This document shows, piece after piece, positions 17,005 to 25,235 of a stretch of DNA of 64,000 nucleotides. Under the pieces are notes generated by a model. That model worked only from the letters and a program-made list of their open reading frames with translations. It did not search any database and was not told where the DNA came from. The stretch is from positions 372,001 through 436,000 of the forward strand of contig CAVUVM010000004.1 in the NCBI GenBank assembly GCA_963744935.1, given 5' to 3'. How positions within the stretch are numbered: the stretch's first letter is position 1; the number at the start of each line of letters is the position of its first letter. This DNA is from Bog-473 sp963744935. GTDB lineage: Bacteria; Actinomycetota; Acidimicrobiia; Acidimicrobiales; RAAP-2. A program made the position numbers and the translations under genes.

Positions 17005-17061
17005 GGTCGACTCTCCCGATCTCGTGGGCCGGCCGTCGCCGGCCCTGCAATTGCCGCAAGT

Positions 17062-17075
17062 TAGAACACGTTCTA
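17062..17075. promoter_or_regulatory. KstR-like operator (TAGAAC-N2-GTTCTA), copy 1
   Basis: TAGAACACGTTCTA fits TnnAACnnGTTnnA, the core motif known for the TetR-family cholesterol regulator KstR of mycobacteria. It lies between the divergent SDR (start 17004) and acyl-CoA synthetase (start 17141) and could repress both. The same arms with spacer CT occur at 29018-29031. The regulator gene is not in the window, so identity of the binder is inferred. Confidence 0.7.
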
Positions 17076-17140
17076 GCCTGCGGGCGGCGGGGGCTGCCAT
17101 TTGGCCCGTGCCCGACTGCGACCCTGCAAGGAGACTGCTG

Positions 17141-18694
17141 ATGGGTGACCTCGGCTTCTGGGCGCTGGCCCAGGAAGACCCCGAATACCTGGCGCTCGTG
17201 ACGCCCGAGGGCGACGAGGTCACGTCAGGCGAGCTCCTCGGCCACGCCAATCAAGTCGTCCACGCGTTGCGCGCACAGGGCTTCGAGGTCGGCGACGTCG
17301 TCGCGACGCTGCTGCCCAACTGCACCGAGATGATCGAGGTCTACCTGGCCGCGCTTCAGGCAGGCTGGTACCTGGTCCCGATCAACCACCACCTGGTGGC
17401 GCCCGAGGTGGCCTACATCCTGAAGGATTCGGGAGCAAAGGCCTTCGTCGCCCATGAGCGCTTTGCGGACGTCGCCATCGCTGCGGCGGACGAAGTCGGC
17501 CTGGACGCCACTGGCCGTCTCGCCGTTGGCGACGTCCCCGGCTTCGTCTCGTATGCCGAGATGCGCGACGCCCAGCCGACCAGCGTGCCCGAGGACAGGA
17601 CCCTCGGCGACGTCATGAACTACACATCGGGCACGACGGGAAATCCCAAGGGGATCTTTCGCAAGCTTCTGGGCGTGTCCCCCGAGCAAGCCGCGCTCGG
17701 ACTGTCGGGACTGCTGTTCCTCTTCGGGATCCAGCCCCTGGACGACAATGTCCACATCATCGGCTCGCCGCTGTACCACACGGCCGTCCTGCGCTTCGGG
17801 AGCGCCTCGCTGCACCTCGGGCACACCATCGTGCTCATGGACAAATGGATGCCCGAGGACATGCTGCGGTTGATCGAGGAGCGCCAGGTGACGACGTCGC
17901 ACATGGTCCCCACCCAATTCCACCGGCTCCTGGCCCTCCCCGAGGACGTGCGGGACAAATACGACGTGTCGTCGCTGCGTCACATGATCCACGCGGCGGC
18001 GCCGTGCCCGGTCGACGTGAAGCACAAGATGATCGCCTGGTGGGGCAACGCCGTGGACGAGTACTACGCGGCAAGCGAGGGTGGCGGGACGTTGGTCACA
18101 GCCGAGGAGTGGCTCCAGAAGCCGGGCACCGTCGGTAAGCCCTGGCCCATCAGCGAGATCGCCATCTTCGACGATGACGGCAACCGGATCGAGGAGCCCG
18201 GCGTCATCGGCACGGTCTACATGGCGATGCAGTCGGCCGACTTCGAGTACCACGGCGACAAGGAGAAGACCAAGAAGAACCGCATTGGCGCCTTCTTCAC
18301 CGTGGGCGACGTCGGCTTCCTCGATGAGGACGGTTTCCTCTTCCTGCGGGACCGCAAGATCGACATGATCATCTCGGGCGGGGCCAACATCTACCCTGCC
18401 GAAATCGAGAATGTGCTCCTCTCGCACCCCAAGGTGGGCGACGCCGCCGTCTTCGGGATCCCCCACGAGGACTGGGGTGAGGAGGTCAAAGCAGTGATCG
18501 AACCAGCCGAGGGAATCGAGGCGAACGACGAGTTGGCGGCGGAGATCCTGGCCTTCTGCTCCGACAAGTTGGCCAAGTTCAAGACGCCCAAGACGATCGA
18601 CTTCACGAACGAGATGCCGCGTGACCCCAACGGCAAGCTTTACAAGCGCAAGCTGCGCGACCCGTACTGGGAAGGAGTCCAGCGGGCGCTCTGA
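17141..18694 (+). CDS. Acyl-CoA synthetase (FadD/AMP-binding family)
   Basis: A 517-residue adenylate-forming CoA ligase. The P-loop MNYTSGTTGNPKGIF is at about 156-170, EYYAASEGGG is the A5 motif, FFTVGDVGFLDEDGFLFLRDRKIDMIISGG covers motifs A7-A8, and the final lysine is in MPRDPNGKLYKRKL. It activates a carboxylic acid to its CoA ester via an acyl-AMP. The KstR-like operator upstream suggests a sterol-derived or long-chain acid. ATG 17141 is preceded by AAGGAG at good spacing; the open frame upstream is not family-like. Confidence 0.85.
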   Translation: MGDLGFWALAQEDPEYLALVTPEGDEVTSGELLGHANQVVHALRAQGFEVGDVVATLLPNCTEMIEVYLAALQAGWYLVPINHHLVAPEVAYILKDSGAKAFVAHERFADVAIAAADEVGLDATGRLAVGDVPGFVSYAEMRDAQPTSVPEDRTLGDVMNYTSGTTGNPKGIFRKLLGVSPEQAALGLSGLLFLFGIQPLDDNVHIIGSPLYHTAVLRFGSASLHLGHTIVLMDKWMPEDMLRLIEERQVTTSHMVPTQFHRLLALPEDVRDKYDVSSLRHMIHAAAPCPVDVKHKMIAWWGNAVDEYYAASEGGGTLVTAEEWLQKPGTVGKPWPISEIAIFDDDGNRIEEPGVIGTVYMAMQSADFEYHGDKEKTKKNRIGAFFTVGDVGFLDEDGFLFLRDRKIDMIISGGANIYPAEIENVLLSHPKVGDAAVFGIPHEDWGEEVKAVIEPAEGIEANDELAAEILAFCSDKLAKFKTPKTIDFTNEMPRDPNGKLYKRKLRDPYWEGVQRAL

Positions 18695-18787
18695 GCGCGT
18701 GCGCTCCGAGCGGTTGCTCTAGCTTTCCGGCCGGCTGAGAACGGAGAAGCCCGACGAGGGCCGTCGCCGTCCCAGGCTCTCGCTCAG

Positions 18788-19169
18788 CTAACGCTCGCTG
18801 ATCAGTTCGATGTTGTTCCCGTCAGGGTCAAAGAGATCGACCGACTGGCCGGCGATGTTCGCCTTGATGCCTTCGTGCGAGATGCCAATGGCGGTCAGGT
18901 GATCGCACCACGCGCTCGAGCGCGCCGACATCGGAGATGGCAAGGGCGATGTGGTCAAGCGCACCCGGCGTGGCGGCCCGACCCCCTGCGGACAGCACCA
19001 CCCGGAACCGCCCGGTCGTGGATTGCAGGGCGATGTAACGCCCTGGCTCACCCCGTAGCTCGGTCAGGCCGAGAGCGCGCTTGTACCAAGCCACGCTGGC
19101 ATCGAGGTCCGAGACGTTCAACTGGAAGTGGGACAAGCCATCGATCGGCGGCGCATCCATCACGACCAC
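18788..19169 (-). pseudogene. Frameshifted VOC (glyoxalase-like) protein
   Basis: The N-terminal half (IDGLSHFQLNVSDLDASVAWY to LDHIALAISDVGALERV) reads in one frame from 19169, and the C-terminal half (WCDHLTAIGISHEGIK to DLFDPDGNNIELISER) in another, ending at 18788. The two join near 18911, at CTCGAGCGCGTGGTGC, where one extra base breaks a normal vicinal-oxygen-chelate domain of about 125 residues. The metal residues (H of LSHFQL, E of NNIEL) are both present but in different frames. Either a decayed gene or a sequencing error in a GC-rich run. Confidence 0.75.
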
Positions 19170-19211
19170 CGTAAGCGCAGCGACAGAGATCCGCTGACGT
19201 ACGACGTTTCG

Positions 19212-19508
19212 TCACTCGCCGATCGGCTGGTCAATCGGTACGGCTCGCACATGAAAACCGCTGGTACTCCCCTGCGGAGGACCATCAACAGGTACATCGG
19301 ATTCCTGTTCCTCGGGATCGCGCCTCTCCGCGTCCGCCTGATCCTCGGTGGAGGTCTGAGGCTGATCCTCGACGACTCTCACATGACCCTTGGCCGGTCC
19401 TGGTTCGTCCGTCCGTTCAGAAGCCGAAGCCAACTGTTGGAGTTGACGTTTCTCTCGACGGCGTCGGAGGGAACCGCCCCTCGGCGTAGGGAGATCACCC
19501 TGGGCCAT
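19212..19508 (-). CDS. Possible small hydrophilic protein
   Basis: A 98-residue frame with an Arg-rich start (RRRREKRQLQQLASASERT) and an acidic, Gln/Pro-rich tail. It resembles no family I know, has no visible ribosome site, and is opposite to another long frame, so it may be spurious. Listed because 19170-19618 otherwise holds no gene; I see no RNA gene or clear repeat there. Confidence 0.25.
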   Translation of the reverse strand: MAQGDLPTPRGGSLRRRREKRQLQQLASASERTDEPGPAKGHVRVVEDQPQTSTEDQADAERRDPEEQESDVPVDGPPQGSTSGFHVRAVPIDQPIGE

Positions 19509-19618
19509 GAGCTGAGCCTAGGGGCAGATGTGGTCACCACGGCGGCTTTGCTCGGACTATCTGCGGCTGGAGGAGCAGGCGTCCCCCGCAGATCACCCCG
19601 CTGCCTGCGGCGGAGTTC

Positions 19619-19966
19619 TCAGGACCATCCGAGCTCTCGCAGTCGCGCTTCACCCATACCGAAGTGGTGGCCTACCTCGTGGAGCAGCGTGACACGCACG
19701 CGGCGGGCCAACTCCTCCGTCGTGCTCGCGGACCTACAGATCGTTCTGAGGAAGAGCGTGATTCGATCAGGATTCGCACCTGCATAGTGGCCGCGCTTCG
19801 TCAGAGGGATCCCTTCGTAGAGTCCAAAAAGCGGGCCCGGAGGGCTCTCATCATCGATGATGATCGCCACGTTCTCCATCTCGGCTCGCAAGGGGTCTGG
19901 GATCGTTGCGAGTGCATCGGCCACCAGGGCCTCGAATGCATCGACGTCGATCGGCTCCATCTCCAT
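19619..19966 (-). CDS. Mini-zincin metallopeptidase-like protein (Zincin_1 family)
   Basis: A 115-residue protein with the zinc motif LLHEVGHHFGMGEARLRELG near the C-terminus: HExxH plus a downstream Glu, the minimal gluzincin/metzincin-like pattern of the small zincin family (PF06262 type). The middle (IIIDDESPPGPLFGLYEGIPLTKRG) is also typical of that family, often annotated metallopeptidase family protein. ATG 19966 is preceded by AAGGTG. A GTG at 19987 is possible. Substrate unknown. Confidence 0.75.
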   Translation of the reverse strand: MEMEPIDVDAFEALVADALATIPDPLRAEMENVAIIIDDESPPGPLFGLYEGIPLTKRGHYAGANPDRITLFLRTICRSASTTEELARRVRVTLLHEVGHHFGMGEARLRELGWS

Positions 19967-20452
19967 CACCTTGCTAGCACAGGACACGCTTCGCCCCAGA
20001 GGCTCACGCTAATGGATCAGTACGATCCTCCCACGGGTATGACGATGCTCGAGGTCTTCGAATGCATCAGCCACTCGTCCGGAGGTTACGTCGCGGTTGG
20101 AATCTCGATCGCTCCGGACGAAACGAGTTCAGCCATCTCGGTGCTTGTTGCAGCCATCTCACTCCTACCTGACGTCGGCGCACATCACCGGCCACCGGCT
20201 GGAGATCCATCGGGAGACGGCGCAACCGATCAACGCTCAATGATCGTGTCGCCGCTGTGATGAGGCTCACTGCCGTGATGGTAACGGTCGGGTCACAGCG
20301 GTCCAATCACACTCCGACACTTGGACCTCGTCGGGACGCAGTGTGGTCGAACACGCACGGCAGACGCCAAGGTTCTCGGCAAGGTGGCCGAGGAACCGAC
20401 TCTCGGCGGGCGAGGTCGCGAGTAACCCTCCCCGCCGTTTGGGGGCGCGGAT
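19967..20452. other. No supportable gene in this stretch
   Basis: Frames here are short or have atypical composition on both strands. A 73-codon plus-strand frame from ATG 20038 (MTMLEVFECISHSSGG) is the only one with some protein-like character and I would not call it a gene. No tRNA-like fold, terminator or repeat was found. Confidence 0.4.
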
Positions 20453-20983
20453 TCAGCGACGGCGCTGGGCTTGGAAGAGGGGAACTCCAAAGGGCAGAAA
20501 AGCCACGATGGCGGCGGCCAGCGCGAGCAGGGCGCCCCACGACCAGCTGAATCCCGCCGGCTTGAGCAGGAAGCCGAGAACCACGAGAGCAACATTGACC
20601 CCGGTCATGAGGGCCAGCAGCTGATCCTTCGACATGCGGCCCGGCGCCGCGAGATCGCCGACGCCGAACGCGGTGATCAGGACGTAGAGCACCAACACAA
20701 TCGAGTTCAGCACCACGATGAACAGCCAACCGTGGACGCTCAGTCCATCGGCGGAGAAAGGACCGATGCTGTACCAGGGCAGCCACAAGGAGACCAGGAG
20801 GGCCAAGGTGGCCGGACCGGTGACCCGCTCCTTCGCGTCCAGGGCATTCAGGCGTCGCCGCGACTGCCCGACCCGCTTGGGCGCCGGTCGCGGCATGACA
20901 TGCGGCCTGATAGCGGCGCCGCACTTGGGGCAAAGCGCAGTGCCCGGGGGCACCTCAACCAAGCAGCGGGAGCAAGCAGGCAC
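20453..20983 (-). CDS. Zinc-ribbon membrane protein
   Basis: A 176-residue protein. The first 25 residues hold a zinc ribbon, CSRC-x11-CPKC. Then come a basic linker and four hydrophobic helices (from about 58: ATLALLVSLWLPWYSIG; then LFIVVLNSIVLVLYVLI; ALMTGVNVALVVLGFLL; GALLALAAAIVAFLPFG). The first helix/loop has the LPWYSIGPFSADG pattern seen in small actinobacterial membrane proteins of unknown function. A strong AGGAAGGAGG ribosome site sits before the start. No partner genes. Confidence 0.7.
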   Translation of the reverse strand: MPACSRCLVEVPPGTALCPKCGAAIRPHVMPRPAPKRVGQSRRRLNALDAKERVTGPATLALLVSLWLPWYSIGPFSADGLSVHGWLFIVVLNSIVLVLYVLITAFGVGDLAAPGRMSKDQLLALMTGVNVALVVLGFLLKPAGFSWSWGALLALAAAIVAFLPFGVPLFQAQRRR

Positions 20984-21429
20984 CCAACCTCCTTCCTGCT
21001 GTCAGGGACGGCCTGATCAGGGTACAAGTCCAACTGGGGTGTGATTGTTCCATCTCGTTGCAGCAAAGGGCGATCATGTCATCGCTCGCGACGGTGCGCG
21101 GGTCCAGAACCACGTGAGGGTCAAGTAGGTCGTGCGCCTCTTCCCGCTCCCGTTTGAGCACCTCACGCCCATTCGCGCTCCGGCGCAGACAATCGCAATT
21201 GTGGTTGCCAACTTCCTCACCCATTTCACCGTCGCCACGGCGCGCAGTGCGCAACCATTACGTACAACCTTCTCGCCGTCGGTTCACTTGCGATTTGGAC
21301 CGGCAGTTCAGGGATTGCTACGCCGACCCACCCATCGATGCGGCTCGGTACGAGCGCGATTGGAAGGAGTTATAGTCCTCGCCGGTCGGAGCGCACCGGC
21401 TGCTGTGCGATGAGGAAGGAGAGCGTCTG
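20984..21429. other. Intergenic region with one doubtful minus-strand frame
   Basis: A minus-strand frame from ATG 21225 running to 20955 encodes MGEEVGNHNCDCLRRS and continues with acidic/basic residues, but it overlaps the ribosome site and start of the zinc-ribbon gene and matches no family I know. The plus strand at the right end (AGGAAGGAGAG before 21430) is the ribosome site of the G1 peptidase gene. Nothing else is recognisable. Confidence 0.35.
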
Positions 21430-22182
21430 ATGAAGTCGCCCCTGCGATTTCGCTTGCTCACGGCGGTGATCTCTGCGATCGGCGTGTTGACCTTGCCGGC
21501 CACCGCCGGCGCCGCTACTGCGATCACCCACGACCTCCATCCTTACCAGGGCGTTTTCAACGGGACCAGCGCGAACTGGTCCGGTTACGCCGCGCATGGT
21601 GCCGCCGATGCCTTCAATAGCGTCTCGGCGAAATGGGTACAGCCCGCAGGACAGTGCACGAGCGGGAGAGCCTTCTCGGCATTCTGGGTCGGCCTCGACG
21701 GCTACACCAGCACCACGGTGGAGCAGACCGGCTCCGCGGTCGACTGCACGGCGGGCAATTTGCCCAAGTACTACGCCTGGTACGAGATGTACCCGGCGGA
21801 CCCCGTGAATTTCACCGACACCGTCCTTGCCGGCGACCACTTCACTGCCTCGGTCACTGCGAGCGGGGACATCTTCACCTTGAAAATCGCCGACACCACC
21901 CAAGGCTGGCAGCAGTCCGTCGCCCAGACCCTGTCCACGGCCAAGAAGTCCTCGGCCGAGGTCATCGCCGAGGCTCCGTGCTGCACAAGTTCCGACGGCA
22001 TCCTGCCGCTGGCCGATTTCGGCTCGATGAAATTCAAGCAGGCCGACGCCAACGGGGCGCCAATAGGCAACAGCAGCCCCAGCAAGATCAAAATGGCGCC
22101 CGGAGACGGCGGCAACAACTCAGACACCACCAGCCCGCTGTCCAACGGCGACAAGTTCACCGTGACCTGGGACGGCAACTAG
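21430..22182 (+). CDS. Secreted G1-family (eqolisin) glutamic peptidase
   Basis: A 250-residue protein with a signal peptide (about 1-29, ending TAGAAT). The beta-sandwich core shows NWSGYAAHG, FSAFWVGLDGYTSTTVEQTG and SAEVIAEAP. In scytalidoglutamic peptidase the catalytic pair is a glutamine in a WVGxDG...QTG segment and a glutamate in an AEWIVE segment; here Q99 and E177 or E181 occupy those places. These enzymes cut proteins at acidic pH outside the cell and are best known from fungi, with scattered bacterial members. A good ribosome site (AGGAAGGAGAG) precedes the ATG. Neighbouring DNA looks acquired. Confidence 0.85.
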   Translation: MKSPLRFRLLTAVISAIGVLTLPATAGAATAITHDLHPYQGVFNGTSANWSGYAAHGAADAFNSVSAKWVQPAGQCTSGRAFSAFWVGLDGYTSTTVEQTGSAVDCTAGNLPKYYAWYEMYPADPVNFTDTVLAGDHFTASVTASGDIFTLKIADTTQGWQQSVAQTLSTAKKSSAEVIAEAPCCTSSDGILPLADFGSMKFKQADANGAPIGNSSPSKIKMAPGDGGNNSDTTSPLSNGDKFTVTWDGN

Positions 22183-22366
22183 CGGCACCGGCTCGTGGGT
22201 AGCGCACCGGTCACCCGAAGCTACGCAAGCCGTCGTGCGAAGGCCGTCTTTGAGCTGGCCCTTTAGCCAATATGTCGATCAATTGTGAGAACGAAGTTCG
22301 AACGGCTCTAGGCCGCGCGGTCGGCAGTCGCCAGGATCATCCTTGCTGGACCAAGGAGGCGGACCT

Positions 22367-22552
22367 ATGCGAATTGGACGAACATCCCACGTTTGCCCGA
22401 GCTGCGGCATGGTGGGAACAGCTGAGCAGACGATTTGTAGTCAATGCGGCCATCTCACCGCAATGAAGATCACGACAACCACAGAGCGCGACGAGAAGCT
22501 CGAGGCGACCAAGGGTAGGCCGGGCGGACTCCCTCGGGGACGCCAGACGTAG
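22367..22552 (+). CDS. Small zinc-ribbon protein
   Basis: A 61-residue protein with CPSC-x11-CSQC (from HVCPSCGMVGTAEQTICSQC), a classic treble-clef or rubredoxin-like knuckle, followed by a Thr/Glu/Lys-rich tail. The strong ribosome site AAGGAGG eight bases before ATG 22367 decides the start and supports expression. The last codons lie in the first copy of a 32-nt direct repeat and the stop is at the edge of the second copy, so the C-terminus may have been reshaped by repeat insertion. Function unknown. Confidence 0.6.
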   Translation: MRIGRTSHVCPSCGMVGTAEQTICSQCGHLTAMKITTTTERDEKLEATKGRPGGLPRGRQT

Positions 22553-22580
22553 GCCGGGCGGACTCCCTCGACGACGCCAG
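22515..22580 (+). repeat. Tandem 32-nt direct repeat
   Basis: Copies at 22515-22546 and 22549-22580 begin GTAGGCCGGGCGGACTCCCT and differ at two positions near the end. They straddle the stop codon of the small zinc-ribbon gene. No further copy was found in the window. Confidence 0.85.
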
Positions 22581-22617
22581 CTGCGACCTTCTCTGGGCAA
22601 CTACTCGGGGTCGGCGA

Positions 22618-23031
22618 TTAATTCGCGCCCAGAATCCCAAGCTGCGATAGCAATGCGTCTACAGCCGATCTGATTTGTCCATCTACACCCTGAAGATCAG
22701 GGATTTGCCATGTTTGCGACCGGGCCAACGGGATTTCGAATCGCTTCATTGCATCTTCGTAGACGTCCACATTCATGAAAACGAGGACGTCAGAATCGTC
22801 AATCATTGGTTGGGTTGTTTGGGTCCAAATTGCTCCGGTGAATCCAAGCAGGTTGTCGTTCTGGAGCAACAACTTCACGAAGGGCACAATAGGGCCGCTG
22901 AGATCACGGTCTGCCTCAATGCCGCTCGATCGGACCGTCACACCCAATAGATCTTGTGTCGAGGACTTGGCAAAGGCTTCAGCCAGTCGGCTTCGATGGG
23001 TATTACCCCTACAGATGAAATGTATCACCAT
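22618..23031 (-). CDS. Low-molecular-weight protein tyrosine phosphatase-like protein
   Basis: A 137-residue protein beginning MVIHFICRGNTHRSRLAEAF, which is the CxGNxxRS phosphate loop of LMW phosphatases and arsenate reductases: C8 and R14 give the C-x5-R active site. The acid loop candidate is IPDLQG, lacking the DP of typical enzymes. Family members dephosphorylate protein tyrosines or reduce arsenate. Codons are AT-rich compared with flanks, pointing to transfer. An ATG at 23067 would add twelve residues; the family pattern favours 23031. No kinase partner is present. Confidence 0.7.
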   Translation of the reverse strand: MVIHFICRGNTHRSRLAEAFAKSSTQDLLGVTVRSSGIEADRDLSGPIVPFVKLLLQNDNLLGFTGAIWTQTTQPMIDDSDVLVFMNVDVYEDAMKRFEIPLARSQTWQIPDLQGVDGQIRSAVDALLSQLGILGAN

Positions 23032-23257
23032 ATAGAGAAATAATAAGCCGTAACTATTCGCACTCATATTCTGCCCGATGGCTGTGTTCCCTCAATTGGA
23101 GCCACAGACAATCGGGAACTTCGCCCCTTCAAACATCAACCTGGTCGCGTCTCATGTGCGCACACGGGCGGGCGTCCGTCTCGGACTAGCGGATACCCTG
23201 AGGAGCAAAGAGGGAATCTCGCTGGAGAAGGCCACGAAGACCCGCGGAGGAAACACC

Positions 23258-23725
23258 ATGCCCACGAACCAGGTCGATCAACCGTGGGCTATTCGTTCGA
23301 CACTGGTCGCGGTGACCGACCTCGACCGATCCGTCGACTTCTACCAGAAGCTTGGTCCTTTCGATGAAATCGTCCGCGAGAACGGGGTCGCCGTGCTCGG
23401 TGGCGAGTCGACCGAATCGGTCTTGCTGATCCTGCGTGAGACGCAGGGAACGCAGAGCACTCGCCATGGACAGCAGTCACTGGGTCTGCGCTCTATCACG
23501 TTCAAGGTCGGATCGCTGAACGAGTTGGATCGAATCGAGTCCGTACTCCGAGACCAAGGTCACTTCACCACCCGTCGGAACATCGCCGACGGGTTGTCGG
23601 AACTCCTCCTTGGACGGGATCCCGACAACCTTCCGCTGGTATTCGTCTGCTACGCCCAAGACGGACCGATCGGGCACGATTACTACCAAGCCATTGCCAA
23701 TTTGGTGTGGTCGCTCGACACTTGA
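23258..23725 (+). CDS. VOC-family (glyoxalase/dioxygenase-like) protein
   Basis: A 155-residue vicinal-oxygen-chelate fold protein. RSTLVAVTDLDRSVDFYQKLGPF is the first beta-alpha-beta unit, LGLRSITFKVGSLNELDRIE the second, and LLGRDPDNLPLVFV the terminal strand where a metal ligand usually lies; the expected Glu/His ligands are not obvious, so catalysis is uncertain. GGAGG precedes ATG 23258 and decides the start; the frame upstream is open but not family-like. The GNAT gene follows 24 bases later. Confidence 0.75.
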   Translation: MPTNQVDQPWAIRSTLVAVTDLDRSVDFYQKLGPFDEIVRENGVAVLGGESTESVLLILRETQGTQSTRHGQQSLGLRSITFKVGSLNELDRIESVLRDQGHFTTRRNIADGLSELLLGRDPDNLPLVFVCYAQDGPIGHDYYQAIANLVWSLDT

Positions 23726-23749
23726 CGCGAACGTCGGATCGGTCATCTG

Positions 23750-24217
23750 ATGGCACACACAGAGCTGCGCATTGAAGAGGCGGGCAGCGGCGCAACCTGC
23801 CGGCAGATCCTGGACACACTGCCCACCTGGTTTGGCATCCCCGAGGCAGTCGAAGACTACGTCAACGTCGCCAACACCAACCCGACCGTGATCGCCTCAC
23901 TCGATGGGGTTGACGTCGGTCTCTTGACACTCGTCACCCACACGCCCTATGCCTCCGAGATCTACGTCATGGCCGTGCGCCCCGAGCACCACCGATTCGG
24001 CATCGGCCGGTTGATGCTCGAACAGGCACAAGCATGGCTCGCCGCCCGAGATATCGAGTACCTCCAAGTCAAGACGCTCAGCCCGCGCCATCCAGACCCC
24101 GGGTACGCCAAGACAAGATCCTTCTACCTCGCCTCCGGCTTCCGGCCGCTGCAGGAGTTCCTTGAGTTGTGGCAGCCCGACCAGCCGGCCCTCCAGATGA
24201 TCAAGACAATCGCTTGA
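23750..24217 (+). CDS. GNAT-family N-acetyltransferase
   Basis: A 155-residue acetyltransferase. The acetyl-CoA motif is VMAVRPEHHRFGIGRLMLEQA (Q/RxxGxG variant RFGIG), preceded by VDVGLLTLVTHTPYASEIY and followed by TRSFYLASGFRPL. Acceptor unknown. It lies just after the VOC gene with the same orientation, so the two may form a small unit, such as one conferring resistance to a small toxic molecule, but that is only a guess. Confidence 0.8.
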   Translation: MAHTELRIEEAGSGATCRQILDTLPTWFGIPEAVEDYVNVANTNPTVIASLDGVDVGLLTLVTHTPYASEIYVMAVRPEHHRFGIGRLMLEQAQAWLAARDIEYLQVKTLSPRHPDPGYAKTRSFYLASGFRPLQEFLELWQPDQPALQMIKTIA

Positions 24218-24285
24218 CTCTGACCTCCGCCTGACGCTGACCTGCGCCGGTTCCGGCGTCCGACCCTCCATTTACTATCGTGACG

Positions 24286-25110
24286 ATGGCAGGCGGCGAC
24301 AGTCTTGGCACCGATGCCGACTACCTACGCGACCACCAGTACAAGGACCCGAGCAATCTCAACGCACGGATCACCCTCCACGCGAAATACTCGTCTTCGG
24401 ACGAACCCTGGTTCCCGTGGTTGATCAACCGTATCGAATGGGTGCCCGGCTCCCGAGTACTCGAGGTCGGCTGTGGCTCCGGCTTGCTCTGGGCCAGCGC
24501 GTCCGAGCTGCTCCCCCGCGTGCAGCTGACTCTGACGGACTTGTCGGAAGGCATGGTCGACGCGGCAACTGCTGCCGTCGCTCCCCTTCCGAACATCGAA
24601 CTGGTCGAGGCCCGCACCTGCGACGCGCAGGAACTCCCTTTCGCGGACGGAGCATTCGATGTCGTCGTGGCCAACCACATGCTGTACCACGTTCCCAACC
24701 CCGAACGCGCCGCGACGGAGTTCGCCCGCGTGCTCACATCCACCGGTGTCCTGATCGCGGCCACCAACGGACCCCATCACCTCGATGCTGTCCGCGAGCT
24801 CTCCCAGGAGGTCTTTGGCTGGTCGTCCCTCAGCGGTGCCATCGGGCGATTCGGCCCGGAGAACGGTGCGCGCATCTTGGGCAGTGCGTTCGGTACCGTC
24901 GCGTGGCACGCCCACCCCGGCACAATGGTCTGCACTGACCCTGAGGACGTCTATGCGTTCATTGTCTCCTCTGGCTCGGGCCACGAATCCACACAGGAGA
25001 AACTCGCCACCCTGCGACGGACCATCGAAAGCCGTTTCGCGGCGGAAGGTGGGTCACTCAGGATCACCACCGAGGCCGGCTGCTTGGTCGCCAACGACCC
25101 CCGAGCCTGA
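24286..25110 (+). CDS. SAM-dependent methyltransferase
   Basis: A class I methyltransferase of about 274 residues: motif I VLEVGCGSGLLWA, acidic LTLTDLSEGMV, CDAQELPFADGAFDVVVANHMLYHV, and VLTSTGVLIAATNGP. This UbiE-like pattern is common in small-molecule methyltransferases. A TACTAT box at 24273-24278 ends eight bases before ATG 24286, suggesting a leaderless message; GTG 24280 is the other option. Substrate unknown. Confidence 0.75.
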   Translation: MAGGDSLGTDADYLRDHQYKDPSNLNARITLHAKYSSSDEPWFPWLINRIEWVPGSRVLEVGCGSGLLWASASELLPRVQLTLTDLSEGMVDAATAAVAPLPNIELVEARTCDAQELPFADGAFDVVVANHMLYHVPNPERAATEFARVLTSTGVLIAATNGPHHLDAVRELSQEVFGWSSLSGAIGRFGPENGARILGSAFGTVAWHAHPGTMVCTDPEDVYAFIVSSGSGHESTQEKLATLRRTIESRFAAEGGSLRITTEAGCLVANDPRA

Positions 25111-25235
25111 GTCCACGCCCAGCCTGAGTCCAAGGCCGGGGCTCCGGCCGAAGGTCCGCCCGTTCGACCCCTCGCCATGCCCATGATGGGCCGGTGGAGC
25201 GCGAGAGCGAGGACGGTGCCCGTCCGTCCACGAGC

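Noticed and set aside
17225..18466. 413-codon frame antisense to the acyl-CoA synthetase
   Set aside because: His/Asp/Val/Gly-rich composition without structure, fully covered by a clearly identified gene on the other strand.
20307..20933. 208-codon minus-strand frame overlapping the zinc-ribbon membrane protein
   Set aside because: The zinc ribbon plus helices in the other frame explain the region better; this one is Arg/Ala/Gly-rich.
20955..21225. Possible minus-strand gene MGEEVGNHNCDC
   Set aside because: Overlaps the ribosome site and start of the zinc-ribbon membrane protein gene and matches no known family; only mentioned as doubtful.
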